DNA of 64,000 bases, taken from contig CAZHAX010000001.1 of the NCBI GenBank assembly GCA_964530325.1, positions 332,070 to 396,069 on the forward strand. Reading direction: 5' to 3'. The position numbers and the translations under genes are program-made. The notes under the pieces were generated by a model. It searched no databases. It was not told where the DNA came from and saw only the letters and a program-made list of their open reading frames with translations. Source of the DNA: CAZHAX01 sp964530325. Its GTDB lineage: Bacteria; Chloroflexota; Anaerolineae; B4-G1. Of this stretch, positions 8,978-17,265 are shown piece after piece; the first letter of the stretch is position 1; every line of letters starts with the position of its first letter.

Positions 8978-9886
8978 CTAGTGCCGATTCACCAGGTAGA
9001 CGCCGCCGATCAGGATCGCCGCGCCCACGACGAGGGCTGAAGTGACCGGCTCACCGAATGCCAGGGCGCCGATCGTGACCGCGAACAATGGTACCAGGTA
9101 GACGAATCCGGCGACCCTGCCCGCTGCCATGTGATTCAGTGCCGAGTACCAGATGCTGTAGCCGAGCACTGTGCACAGAAGGGCCAGGAAGAGTGTGGAG
9201 GTCCAGAACGAGAGGGGCAGGTCTGGCAGGGCTGTGACCAGCGACGGACTGGCGAAGGCCAGGGAGAAGATGCCAGCGTAGATCAGCGTGATCCCCGTAA
9301 CGAGTACCGGCGGATGGCGCGCCACGAGGTGTTTGCCCCCCACGGTGTAGATCGCCCAGCACAGCGGGGCCAGCATGGTGACGAGCGCGTATCCGGCATC
9401 ATCGAGCGACACCTCTCTGCCGCTTCCCCAGCGGACGATGACAAAGAGCCCACCGAAGGCGATGAGGATGCCCAGCAGGCGGTGCCAGCGAAAGCGCTCC
9501 TTCAGGAAGGCGATGGACAGCACGTAGGTGAAGGCGGGGTTGAGGGCAATGATCAGGCTGGCCGTCCCCGCCGCGACACCGGTCTCGCCCCAACCGAGAA
9601 AGATGTTGTACAGCACGGCGCCGATCAGCCCCATGAGGGGGAGACGCCAGGACTCGGCCCGCACAATCCGCCACACCTGTCTGGCGCGTGTCGGCAGCAG
9701 TAGCGCGGCGAAGGTCAGAGCCACGGGAATGAAGCGAACGGTGACCAGCTCCAGCGGTGTCACGTGGGAGACGACGTGCTTGATCGCGGCGAACGAGGCG
9801 CCCCAGATCAGCGTCACCAACAGGAGAAGGCCCGTCCATAGTCCGGCAGAACGGCCTGACGATTGAGCGGTGGCTGGTTGGCTCAT
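8978..9886 (-). CDS. EamA/DMT-family transporter
   Basis: 302 residues with ten predicted transmembrane helices arranged as two EamA repeats (about 16-145 and 165-300). The first repeat has the usual WGASFAAIK near residue 28. The family exports metabolites such as amino acids; the substrate here is unknown. Transcribed opposite to its neighbours. The start codon lies only eight bases after a good -10, so the mRNA is probably leaderless. Confidence 0.88.
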   Translation of the reverse strand: MSQPATAQSSGRSAGLWTGLLLLVTLIWGASFAAIKHVVSHVTPLELVTVRFIPVALTFAALLLPTRARQVWRIVRAESWRLPLMGLIGAVLYNIFLGWGETGVAAGTASLIIALNPAFTYVLSIAFLKERFRWHRLLGILIAFGGLFVIVRWGSGREVSLDDAGYALVTMLAPLCWAIYTVGGKHLVARHPPVLVTGITLIYAGIFSLAFASPSLVTALPDLPLSFWTSTLFLALLCTVLGYSIWYSALNHMAAGRVAGFVYLVPLFAVTIGALAFGEPVTSALVVGAAILIGGVYLVNRH

Positions 9887-9894
9887 AGTCGTAG

Positions 9895-9922
9895 ATTGTA
9901 CTCATTCTCCCCTGCCTGTCCA
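9895..9922 (-). promoter_or_regulatory. sigma70-type promoter, near-leaderless transcript
   Basis: On the minus strand TGGACA (9922-9917), a 16-base spacer and TACAAT (9900-9895). The downstream ATG begins at 9886, so transcription should start within two or three bases of the start codon. Confidence 0.6.
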
Positions 9923-10074
9923 GCGCCGGCGGGCGCAGAGTTGTTGCCGCGGCCAGGATTCCGTAGTAGACTAGCGCTGGCGGGACTTCAGCGGCCGGGC
10001 TGCGGTGGGATCAGCCTTGAGGTGAGCGGCGACCCCAAGCAGCGCGGCCGGGTGGGCGAAACAGGAGGGGCATC

Positions 10075-10842
10075 GTGATCCAGACGATTGGTCTCACCAA
10101 GCGCTTTGGCTCCCTGGTTGCCGTGGGCGACCTCAATCTGACCGTGGGGTCCGGCGAGCTGTTCGGCTTCCTGGGCCCGAACGGGGCGGGCAAGACGACG
10201 ACCGTGCGAATGCTCGTCGGCCTGCTCCAGCCCACGGCCGGGACGGCGATCGTGGCCGGCCACGACGTGCTGCAGGAGCCTCTTGAAGTCAAACGAGCGG
10301 TGGGCTATCTGGCCGAGGTGCCCTACTTGTACGAGAAGCTCACCGGCTCGGAGTTCCTTCGCTTCGTAGGCGGCCTATACGGCCTCACGGATGCCGAGAG
10401 CGACGAGCGGGCGGAGCGCCTGCTCGGGTTGTTCGACCTGGAGGAGAAGAAGGACCAGCTTGTCCAGGGCTACTCTCGTGGTATGCGCCAGAAGCTGGGC
10501 CTCTCTGCAGCCCTGCTGCACGAGCCGCAGGTGCTCCTGCTCGATGAGCCGCTGGCTGGTTTCGATCCCCGCAGCGCCGCCCGGGCGAAGGAGGTGCTGC
10601 GCGAGCTGTGCAGTCGTGGAGTGACGATCATGATGTGCACGCACGTGCTCGAGATCGCGGAGCGAGTGTGTGACCGCATTGGCATTCTCGACCAGGGGCG
10701 CCTGATCGCCGTAGGATCGATGGATGAGCTGCGGCAGCAAGCGCACTCGGCGGCCGGAGCGACGCTCGAGGAGATGTTCCTCCGCCTCACGGGCGACGGG
10801 GAGACGGCGGAAGCGGCGGCGATGCTGGGCAGGGCGGACTAG
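10075..10842 (+). CDS. ABC exporter ATP-binding protein
   Basis: 255 residues. Walker A is GPNGAGKTTT (about residue 38), signature YSRGMRQKL, Walker B VLLLDEPLAGFDP and the switch His in CTHVLE. GTG start after a GGAGGGG stretch. It is followed after four bases by its membrane partner, so the pair forms an ABC-2-like exporter distinct from the one at the window start. The YhaQ/EcsA-like family gives no clear substrate. Confidence 0.92.
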   Translation: MIQTIGLTKRFGSLVAVGDLNLTVGSGELFGFLGPNGAGKTTTVRMLVGLLQPTAGTAIVAGHDVLQEPLEVKRAVGYLAEVPYLYEKLTGSEFLRFVGGLYGLTDAESDERAERLLGLFDLEEKKDQLVQGYSRGMRQKLGLSAALLHEPQVLLLDEPLAGFDPRSAARAKEVLRELCSRGVTIMMCTHVLEIAERVCDRIGILDQGRLIAVGSMDELRQQAHSAAGATLEEMFLRLTGDGETAEAAAMLGRAD

Positions 10843-10846
10843 CGCT

Positions 10847-12460
10847 ATGGTTGGCAAGATACTCCGTCCACGCCTGTGGGTCCTTCGCAGATGGGTGCGG
10901 GAGAGCTCTCCTGCCGTCCGCGCCGGCATGCTCGTCTTGCTCGCCGCCCTTGTTGCAGGCGGCGGATGGCTCTACTCCAAAGTCGTCAGTGCCCTGGCTA
11001 TCGATCAGGTAGCCGCAGTTGCAGCCGGGATGGTGCCCATCTGGCTATTCTTCCTGGTGATTGCCGCTCTGCTCGGGATCGGCGACATCCTGCAGCGTCT
11101 GTTCCTATCCTCCGATCTTGAGCTCTTGATGACCGCGCCCGTTCCCCTGCGCACAATCTATCTGGTGAAGCTCTTCGAGTGTACTCGCGTGCTCTGGCTG
11201 CCGGCCTCGCTTGTGCTTGTCTTCCTGATTGCCTTGGGCCACGGACAGCGCGCTCCTGCCGCCTTCTTCCCGCTGGCTGTGCTTCTCGTGCTCGCCTCGA
11301 CGCTCAGCGTGGCCTCTGTCATGGCCGCGCTGGTGATGCTCTTGGTGCGGATCATTCCCCCCCAGCGGCTGCGTGTCTGGATTCCGGCGGCCCTGGGCGT
11401 GGTCAGCGTGGCGCTGGCCCTCGGGCAACAGTCGCTGCTGCAGCAGTCGGTCGTCTGGGAGAACTGGGCGGTGATCGCCCAGGCCGTGCTCGATACGGGC
11501 CGGCTGGCGGTCGCCACTGTGGTATCCTGCGCCGCGGCGCTCGTTCTGGCGCTGGGGGGCTACCTGATCTTCAGGCGTGCCTTCTACTACGGCTGGAGTA
11601 GCTTCGCCCAGGCAGCTGTCCCCCGGCCGAGCGCGGCCACCCGGAGGCGAAAGGGCGCTGTCCGGGCGGGGGTGGGCCAGGTGCTATCGCCGCAGTGGCG
11701 CTCGCTTCTACTCAAGGAGTGGCATTCCTTGCGCCGCGATCCACGCCAGCTGATCAACCTGGTCATCACTCCCCTGATCGTCATAGGCTTCTCCGTGACC
11801 ATGCTCAAACCGGAAGGCCCCTTGGGCATACTGATGTTCTGGAACGTCCTGTTCTTCGCCGTTCTCATGGGATCGAGCGCCGTCTTCCACCTGGGGGTGG
11901 CAGCCACCGTCGGGGAAGGGCGCAATGTCGATCTCCTGCGCAGGCTGCCCGTCCGAATGAGGACGATCCTGGCCGCCAAGTTCTGGGTGTCCTGGATGCC
12001 TGCCTGGCTGGCCTGGCTCCCTGTGCTGGCTGTGGCCAGCCTGCTTACGGAGCTGACTGTGTTGCAGGTATCGATCCTGGCCGGGGCATTGGCTTTGGCG
12101 TTGGCGGAGGTGGGCTCTGTCGGACCGGCGATCGGTGCTCTGGCGGGCGACTTCGCTGTCGAGGAAGAGACGCGGCGGATGCCCATACCGATTCAGCTTC
12201 TCGGCATCCTGCTTCCCGGTGTATCTGTGTTGTTGACCGGGTTGAGTTGCGCTCTGGTCGTCTTCACCTTCTTCCCCTCCAGCGAGCTGGCGGCGACGAC
12301 GGAGCAGGCGCTGGATGTCCTCCCTCCGGTCGCCTGGGTGGCCGGGGGCGGAGTGCTGCCGTGGCTGGGCCTGATCCTTGGCCACGCCATCTTCCTGCTC
12401 ATCGTCGCGCGGCTGTGGAACGCGGGCGCGCTCCGGATGGAGCGCTGGGAGCCTGCCTGA
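10847..12460 (+). CDS. ABC exporter membrane subunit
   Basis: 537 residues and about twelve predicted hydrophobic segments, much longer than simple ABC-2 permeases and similar to the large exporter subunits paired with EcsA-like ATPases. The ATG at 10847 lies four bases after the ATPase stop; the frame stays open further upstream, but inside the ATPase gene. A basic cytoplasmic loop (about residues 255-285, ATRRRKGAVRAG) separates two membrane halves. Substrate unknown. Confidence 0.82.
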   Translation: MVGKILRPRLWVLRRWVRESSPAVRAGMLVLLAALVAGGGWLYSKVVSALAIDQVAAVAAGMVPIWLFFLVIAALLGIGDILQRLFLSSDLELLMTAPVPLRTIYLVKLFECTRVLWLPASLVLVFLIALGHGQRAPAAFFPLAVLLVLASTLSVASVMAALVMLLVRIIPPQRLRVWIPAALGVVSVALALGQQSLLQQSVVWENWAVIAQAVLDTGRLAVATVVSCAAALVLALGGYLIFRRAFYYGWSSFAQAAVPRPSAATRRRKGAVRAGVGQVLSPQWRSLLLKEWHSLRRDPRQLINLVITPLIVIGFSVTMLKPEGPLGILMFWNVLFFAVLMGSSAVFHLGVAATVGEGRNVDLLRRLPVRMRTILAAKFWVSWMPAWLAWLPVLAVASLLTELTVLQVSILAGALALALAEVGSVGPAIGALAGDFAVEEETRRMPIPIQLLGILLPGVSVLLTGLSCALVVFTFFPSSELAATTEQALDVLPPVAWVAGGGVLPWLGLILGHAIFLLIVARLWNAGALRMERWEPA

Positions 12461-12557
12461 GCGTCCCCTGCATGGGTCGACAGGCTCAACCCGTTCTCCT
12501 ACGGCCAGGAGCTTATGTCTAGCAGCCACGCATGCCCGGCCTAGTACCAGCGTCTCC

Positions 12558-12585
12558 TTGACAGCATGACCCCCCGTGGTAGAAT
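12558..12585 (+). promoter_or_regulatory. sigma70-type promoter of the M23 peptidase gene
   Basis: TTGACA (12558-12563), a 16-base spacer and TAGAAT (12580-12585). It lies 58 bases before the ATG of the peptidase gene. Confidence 0.65.
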
Positions 12586-12643
12586 TGATCTGAGCCGCTA
12601 GGGCGGGCAGGACGGCGGGCTTCGGCCCTGCCGTAGTTACATA

Positions 12644-13606
12644 ATGACAGACAAGTCGGATAGTGCTCAAGGGGGCGGCAAGCGCCCCCGTTCTCTATTG
12701 CGATGGTCGGCGCTGGCCGCGGCGCTGGCTGTCGCCGGCTACATACTGGGCGCAGCACTGGCCCACGTGTGGGCGCCGCCGGTTTCGCTGCTCACATCCC
12801 TCGTCTTCGACGATGCTGCCGGGCCGTCCGAGCTGCCGCCGGGTGTCATGGTCGAGGGTAGTCTTGACTGCGCAGGAAGCGATGAGTGGCTCTTCAGCGG
12901 CCGACGGGGCCAGATCGCCGTCATCGAGATGTGGCTCCACCCGGGAGCCGGCTCCGACGTCGATGCGGAGCTGGCCCTCCGGCTTGCCGCTCCGGATGGG
13001 ACCGTCCTGGCCAGCGAGGCGGGCTCCGTCTTCATGCTGCCGTACGTCGTCGAGCCGAGCCTGCCCAACAGCGGCGTCTACCGGGTGGAAGTCGCTCCCG
13101 TCTCCGGGGCAGCGGGCCGCTATTCGCTGGCCCTGGCTCTGTCTGATCCGCCTCAATCGGGCGCGGCCGGCGGCGGCGCACCTTCAGAGCTGGCCGATCC
13201 TGGCTCGGGCTCGGGAGCTGCGACTGCAGTAGAGGGCAGGTTCATCTGGCCCAGCCAGAACCGTGAGATATCTGGGTGGACCTTCCACGATCCGCGCAAC
13301 CCGGGCCACATTGGCCTGGATATCGCCGCCGCGATGTGGGACCCGATTGTGGCGGTCGACGACGGCGTGGTGGTTTACGCCGAGTGGGGAGGGGGGTACG
13401 GCAACCTGGTCGTCGTCGAACACGAAGGGGACTGGCTGTCCTACTACGGTCACCTCTCCGAGATCGTAGTTGAGGATGGCCAGGAAGTGAGTCAGGGCGA
13501 TCTCCTGGGCGGCGCGGGCAGCACCGGCTACTCTACCGGCCCGCACATCCACTTCGAGCTTCGCTATCAGGGCCGGCCTGTGGATCCCCATCTCTATCTT
13601 CCCTAG
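12644..13606 (+). CDS. membrane-anchored M23 (LytM-type) metallopeptidase
   Basis: 320 residues. A signal anchor (about 20-42) is followed by a beta-rich domain resembling bacterial pre-peptidase C-terminal domains (about 55-165). A Ser/Gly/Ala linker leads to a complete LytM domain (about 190-320). The zinc ligands are visible as H-x3-D in HIGLDIA, the later YYGHL histidine and HIHFE at the end (H-x-H), so an active peptidoglycan endopeptidase or other envelope peptidase is expected outside the membrane. It has its own promoter. Confidence 0.9.
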   Translation: MTDKSDSAQGGGKRPRSLLRWSALAAALAVAGYILGAALAHVWAPPVSLLTSLVFDDAAGPSELPPGVMVEGSLDCAGSDEWLFSGRRGQIAVIEMWLHPGAGSDVDAELALRLAAPDGTVLASEAGSVFMLPYVVEPSLPNSGVYRVEVAPVSGAAGRYSLALALSDPPQSGAAGGGAPSELADPGSGSGAATAVEGRFIWPSQNREISGWTFHDPRNPGHIGLDIAAAMWDPIVAVDDGVVVYAEWGGGYGNLVVVEHEGDWLSYYGHLSEIVVEDGQEVSQGDLLGGAGSTGYSTGPHIHFELRYQGRPVDPHLYLP

Positions 13607-13888
13607 TCGTTCTGCGCTGCGGGGCTGGCCTTCTCGGCCACTTCCCCGCTTCGACGCCGGGTCCGTTGCCTCTCCGTTCGTGAGCACGCACCTGCTGGCG
13701 GGACTGCCCGGCATGGCTCTCCCCTGCCTGATGCGCAGGCATGGCGCAGGGATGGCGTCGGGCTGCCGTCAGGTTGCGGCCCAGGAGCTGTGGTATACTG
13801 GCGCCAGAGCAGGTGTTGAGGGACCGAGCCAGCCGCAGGCTCGCGCCCAGAGTCACCTGCCCGAGACTGCGTTGTCAGGAGGTCAGCA
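13607..13888. other. intergenic region with one extended -10 element
   Basis: 282 bases with no convincing coding sequence on either strand. Its only recognisable feature is TGGTATACT (TG-N-TATACT) at 13791-13799, a likely promoter for the CreD-like gene. The ribosome binding site AGGAGG is at about 13878-13883. Confidence 0.5.
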
Positions 13889-15076
13889 ATGACTGTAGTA
13901 AGGCTTGGCGCTATCGTTCTCATCTTCGGCTGCGTGGCGCTCTGCTGGGGCATTCTCGGGACGAGCATCGTCGCCCGCACCGAGTACGGCTACGATGCGC
14001 TCGGGGAGCAGGTCCAGGAGCTGTGGGGCACTCCTCACCACCAGTCTGCTCCCGTAGTCTACGTGGCCAGCGACAACGAAGCGGAGGAGGTGGAGCTGCT
14101 CTCCAGCGATATTGAAGTCGACCTGCAGCTCGAGCATCGCCGCAAGGGGCTGCTCTGGTACGCCACCTACGAAGTGGGCTTCGAGGCCTACTACACATTC
14201 CAGAATCCGTTCGACGAGAGGGCCACGGCCACCGTCCAGTACGAGTTCCCATCGTCGACCGTGATCTACGATGATTTCGAGTTCCGCGTGGGGGACGTCT
14301 CGGCCACTCCGGCGGGCGGGTCGGGACGGTTTCTCAGCGCAGAGGTGGAGATGGCGCGCTCCGAAGTGATCCAGGTGCGCGTAGCCTACAACTCTCGCGG
14401 GCTGGACAGCTGGCAGTACAGCTTCGGCGACGGCATCGCCACTGTGAGGAGCTTCGACCTCGTCGTCAACACCGACTTCGACGAGTACGATTTCCCGGAC
14501 AACACGATCTCGGCCTCGGATAAGACAGCGACTGGCGATGGCTGGCGGCTGGAGTGGCATTTCAGCAACATGGTCTCAGACGCCGACGTGGGCGTCAGGA
14601 TGCCCCGTCGTCTCAACCCGGGGCCGGTTGCCAGCAGGATGAGCTACTTCGCCCCAGTATCACTGCTGTTCTTCTTCACTGTGCTCGTCGTCTTTGGCGT
14701 CGTCAGGGAGACGAATCTTCATCCCATGCACTACTTCTTCCTCGGCGCCGCCTTCTTCGCCTTCCACCTGCTGTTCGCCTACCTGGTCGACCACCTGGCC
14801 CTGGAACTGGCCTTCGCTATCGCCGCCGTCGTGTCGATGGGGCTCGTCATCAGCTACCTGTGGAGAGCCGCGGGGCGCCGCTTCGCCCTTCGCGAGGCCG
14901 CCGTATCTCAGTTCCTGTTCCTCGTGCTCTTCTCCTACGCCTTCTTCTTCGAGGGGTACACAGGCCTCGTCGTCACTGTAGGAGCGGTCATAACGCTGGC
15001 GGTGTTGATGCACGTCACCGCCAAGGTCGACTGGGGGCAGGTGTTCAGCCGGAAGAAGGCAGCGGCGAAGGAGTGA
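13889..15076 (+). CDS. CreD-like inner membrane protein
   Basis: 395 residues. An N-terminal transmembrane helix, a periplasmic-type beta domain (about 30-245) and five or six closely packed helices at the C-terminus (about 250-380) match the CreD family of envelope-integrity proteins. The family's hallmark YFAPVSLLFFF entry into the membrane region and HPMHYFFLGAAFFAFHLLFAY are recognisable. The biochemical role of CreD is poorly known. Convergent with the redox operon that follows. Confidence 0.72.
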   Translation: MTVVRLGAIVLIFGCVALCWGILGTSIVARTEYGYDALGEQVQELWGTPHHQSAPVVYVASDNEAEEVELLSSDIEVDLQLEHRRKGLLWYATYEVGFEAYYTFQNPFDERATATVQYEFPSSTVIYDDFEFRVGDVSATPAGGSGRFLSAEVEMARSEVIQVRVAYNSRGLDSWQYSFGDGIATVRSFDLVVNTDFDEYDFPDNTISASDKTATGDGWRLEWHFSNMVSDADVGVRMPRRLNPGPVASRMSYFAPVSLLFFFTVLVVFGVVRETNLHPMHYFFLGAAFFAFHLLFAYLVDHLALELAFAIAAVVSMGLVISYLWRAAGRRFALREAAVSQFLFLVLFSYAFFFEGYTGLVVTVGAVITLAVLMHVTAKVDWGQVFSRKKAAAKE

Positions 15077-15144
15077 GACCCAGGGGATTGCAGCAGCTGC
15101 TCCGCTTTGCGCGGCAGAACGGCGACGAGATGGGCGCTGCGTAG

Positions 15145-15585
15145 CTACTGGTCTTGGAGCCGGTCGAGTGCGGTGGTGATCTCGTCCCTGTCCGGCGCTC
15201 CGGCATGCGTCAGGGCCACGCTTCCGTCGCCGTCGAGCAGAACGAAGGTGGGGACGGCCCGCACGCTGTACCGAGCCGCCAGCTGACGGCCTATGCTATC
15301 CGCGACGGATACGCGCAGCACTGCGGCCCTGCCCTCCAGCTCCTTCTCCAGCCCGTCGACGACGGGCTTCGCCACCAGGCAGGATATTCAGGTGTTCGAG
15401 TAGAACTCGACGAGGGTGGGGCGGCCCTGGTTGACGAGAGCATCGAACTCCTCGGTCGAGGCCATCCTGTCCCCCGGCGTGTACAGGTAGAGGTAGCCGG
15501 CCAGCAGCGCCGCAATCAGCGCCAGGGTAGCCCAGTTCTCGCGCCAGAAGCTCTTCCTTTTCGTCTCTTCCATCATCGGACTCAC
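15145..15585 (-). CDS. thioredoxin-like selenoprotein with UxxC motif (in-frame UGA at 15388-15390)
   Basis: 146 residues if UGA is read as selenocysteine. An N-terminal membrane anchor (about 18-36) is followed by a thioredoxin fold: TLVEFYSNT, then UGA, then I-S-C-LVAKPVVDGLE, and further on the cis-proline motif RAVPTFVL. The UGA (codon 66) replaces the first cysteine of the CxxC motif, giving UxxC with Cys69. Frame and homology continue without a break on both sides. An 8-bp hairpin with a G-containing loop follows the UGA at SECIS distance. It is the last gene of the minus-strand redox operon. The alternative is a nonsense mutation TGC to TGA. Confidence 0.78.
15350..15368 (-). promoter_or_regulatory. 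bacterial SECIS-like hairpin
   Basis: On the minus strand AGCCCGTC-GTC-GACGGGCT: a perfect 8-bp stem with a GTC loop. The stem begins 19 bases, and the loop 27 bases, after the in-frame UGA at 15390-15388. Bacterial SECIS elements have a stem-loop directly downstream with a G among the first loop bases, which this has. Confidence 0.65.
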
Positions 15586-15624
15586 ATGAGCGGCGGCCGG
15601 ATATCCCGATCGCCTCGATACCAG

Positions 15625-16473
15625 TCAATCGACGAGCGACCGGAGTGTGGCCAGGTTCATCCTGTCCTCGGCCAGGTCGTCGCCCTTGGGAGTCTCGAGC
15701 AAGCCGGGCCGGCCCCCCAGGCGCGTGTCGTTTACCAACAGGCGGAAACCCTCCAGGCCGATCTCCCCCTGGCCGATGTGGGCGTGGCGGTCCTTCCGGC
15801 TTCCCAGCTCGCCCTTGCAGTCGTTCAGGTGTAGTGCTCGGAGCCGGTCAAGGCCGACGATCCTGTCGAAGTCGTCCATTGTCCGGCCGTATCCCTCCTC
15901 TGTCCTCATCTCGTAGCCTGCGGCGAAGATATGACAAGTATCGAAGCAGGCCCCCAGTCGCTCGCCAGAAGCCGCGTGTTCCATCAGCCAGGCCAGTTGC
16001 TCGAAGCTGCTGCCCAGGCTCGTGCCCTGACCGGCGGTCGTCTCCAGCAGCACCTGGGCCGAGAAGCCGCGCGTGGCCGCATGGACCTCGCCGAGGGCGC
16101 GGGCTATCTTGGCCATTCCCGCTTCCTCGCCGCTGTCGACGTGCGAGCCCGGATGAAGAACCAGATAGGGTATGCCGAGCGCCTCGCATCGCTCCAACTC
16201 GGTGACGAGCATGTCGCGTGACCGGACCCACAGCTCCTCGTCCGGCGTGGCCAGGTTGAGCAAGTACGAGGCGTGGGCTACCACCGGCTGGATGCCGGTC
16301 TCCTCCGCCTTGGCCCGAAAGAGGGAGATATCCTCCTCGGTCAGCTCTTTGACCGCCCAGTTCCTGTTCGGTTTGACGAAGATCTGGAGCGATTCGCAGC
16401 CGACCGACGCGGCTCTATCGAAGGCCTTGTACAGGCCCCCGGCGATCGACTCGTGGGCGCCCAGCCTGAGCAA
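15625..16473 (-). CDS. nfo: endonuclease IV (AP endonuclease)
   Basis: Cleaves DNA at abasic sites in base excision repair, using three zinc ions. 282 residues, the family length. Conserved segments are LGAHESIAGG at the N-terminus, LVLHPGSHV with a metal-binding His, LLETTAGQGTSLG, CFDTCHIFAAGY and HLNDCKGELGSRKDRHAHIGQG. TTG start, with AGGA directly before it and only four bases between it and the osmC-like stop. The link between abasic-site repair and the oxidative-stress genes of this operon is sensible but inferred. Confidence 0.96.
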   Translation of the reverse strand: MLRLGAHESIAGGLYKAFDRAASVGCESLQIFVKPNRNWAVKELTEEDISLFRAKAEETGIQPVVAHASYLLNLATPDEELWVRSRDMLVTELERCEALGIPYLVLHPGSHVDSGEEAGMAKIARALGEVHAATRGFSAQVLLETTAGQGTSLGSSFEQLAWLMEHAASGERLGACFDTCHIFAAGYEMRTEEGYGRTMDDFDRIVGLDRLRALHLNDCKGELGSRKDRHAHIGQGEIGLEGFRLLVNDTRLGGRPGLLETPKGDDLAEDRMNLATLRSLVD

Positions 16474-16476
16474 TCC

Positions 16477-16905
16477 TCAATCCTCCACGATGCGGAAAGA
16501 CGTGCTGATGCTCGCCGCCTTGCCCAGCATCGCCGTTGCGCCGCAGTACTTGGTCTGAGAGAGCTCGATAGCCCGTTCCACCGCGGCGGCCTCGACGCCG
16601 CGGCCGTGAACGACGTACTGGAGATGGATCTCTGTGTAGATCATGGGGTGGTCCTCCGCCCGCTCGGCCGTGATCTCCACGTCGACACCGGAGAAGGATT
16701 GCCGTTTCTTCTGCAGTATGGAGACGACATCCATCGCCGTGCAGCTGCCCAGGCCTATCAGGAGCAGCTCCATCGGGCGAGGGCCGGCCTCCGCTCGCTC
16801 TTCGCCGGGCGGCGCATGGTCGATCACTATACCCGGGCCCTGGGAGCCTGTTGCCACCAGCCTCAGGCCGGGACCAACCCAGGCTACTCTAGCTTCTGCT
16901 CTCAT
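16477..16905 (-). CDS. OsmC/Ohr-family protein
   Basis: 142 residues. The two conserved cysteines of the family are seen in GLGSCTAMDV (helix) and TKYCGATAML. These proteins reduce organic or fatty acid hydroperoxides with thiol donors, often lipoylated proteins or thioredoxin-like partners. The sequence belongs to the YhfA/general OsmC branch rather than Ohr by overall appearance. It sits inside a run of redox genes on the same strand. Confidence 0.9.
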   Translation of the reverse strand: MRAEARVAWVGPGLRLVATGSQGPGIVIDHAPPGEERAEAGPRPMELLLIGLGSCTAMDVVSILQKKRQSFSGVDVEITAERAEDHPMIYTEIHLQYVVHGRGVEAAAVERAIELSQTKYCGATAMLGKAASISTSFRIVED

Positions 16906-16923
16906 CTTTCGATCACCTCGTGC

Positions 16924-17256
16924 CTATGCGGGCTGATGGGGGATCACACAGACCATTCGGAGAGGGCTCTCCCCAATGTTGCGGTAGGCGTGCGGCTCCC
17001 CTGGTGGGATGTAGAGTGCCACTCCTGCGCGGAGTTCGACGGTGCCATCCGGTCCTTCTGCCACCCCCTCTCCGTCGACAATGAAGATCTCGTGTTCGAA
17101 TGGGTGCTCGTGTGGGCCGAAGGCCGTGCCGGGAGCGAACTCTATGATGCGCATGGCGAAGTTGGGCGCACCCTCCGGCTGCCCGATCACCCAGCGGATG
17201 GTGATCCCCTCGGCGAAAGGCTCAGGCGGCGTGTCGTGGTAGTCTCGACCCAGCAT
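16924..17256 (-). CDS. cupin-domain protein
   Basis: 110 residues forming one small beta barrel. The metal-binding cupin motifs are present: GPHEHPFEHEIFIV (HxH...E pattern) and, later, PPGEPHAYRN with the second-motif His. The substrate cannot be predicted. Ten bases separate it from the flavoprotein gene upstream, so it is cotranscribed with the redox operon. Confidence 0.88.
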   Translation of the reverse strand: MLGRDYHDTPPEPFAEGITIRWVIGQPEGAPNFAMRIIEFAPGTAFGPHEHPFEHEIFIVDGEGVAEGPDGTVELRAGVALYIPPGEPHAYRNIGESPLRMVCVIPHQPA

Positions 17257-17265
17257 CGTTCTCTC

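Noticed and set aside
15077..15144. Terminator between the CreD-like gene and the selenoprotein gene
   Set aside because: A short GCAGCAGCTGC palindrome is present, but there is no T tract on either strand.
15388..15390. UGA at 15388-15390 as an ordinary stop splitting two small genes
   Set aside because: The second half would have no start near the active site, both halves make one thioredoxin fold, the UGA is exactly at the CxxC Cys, and a SECIS-like hairpin follows. A nonsense mutation remains the main alternative.
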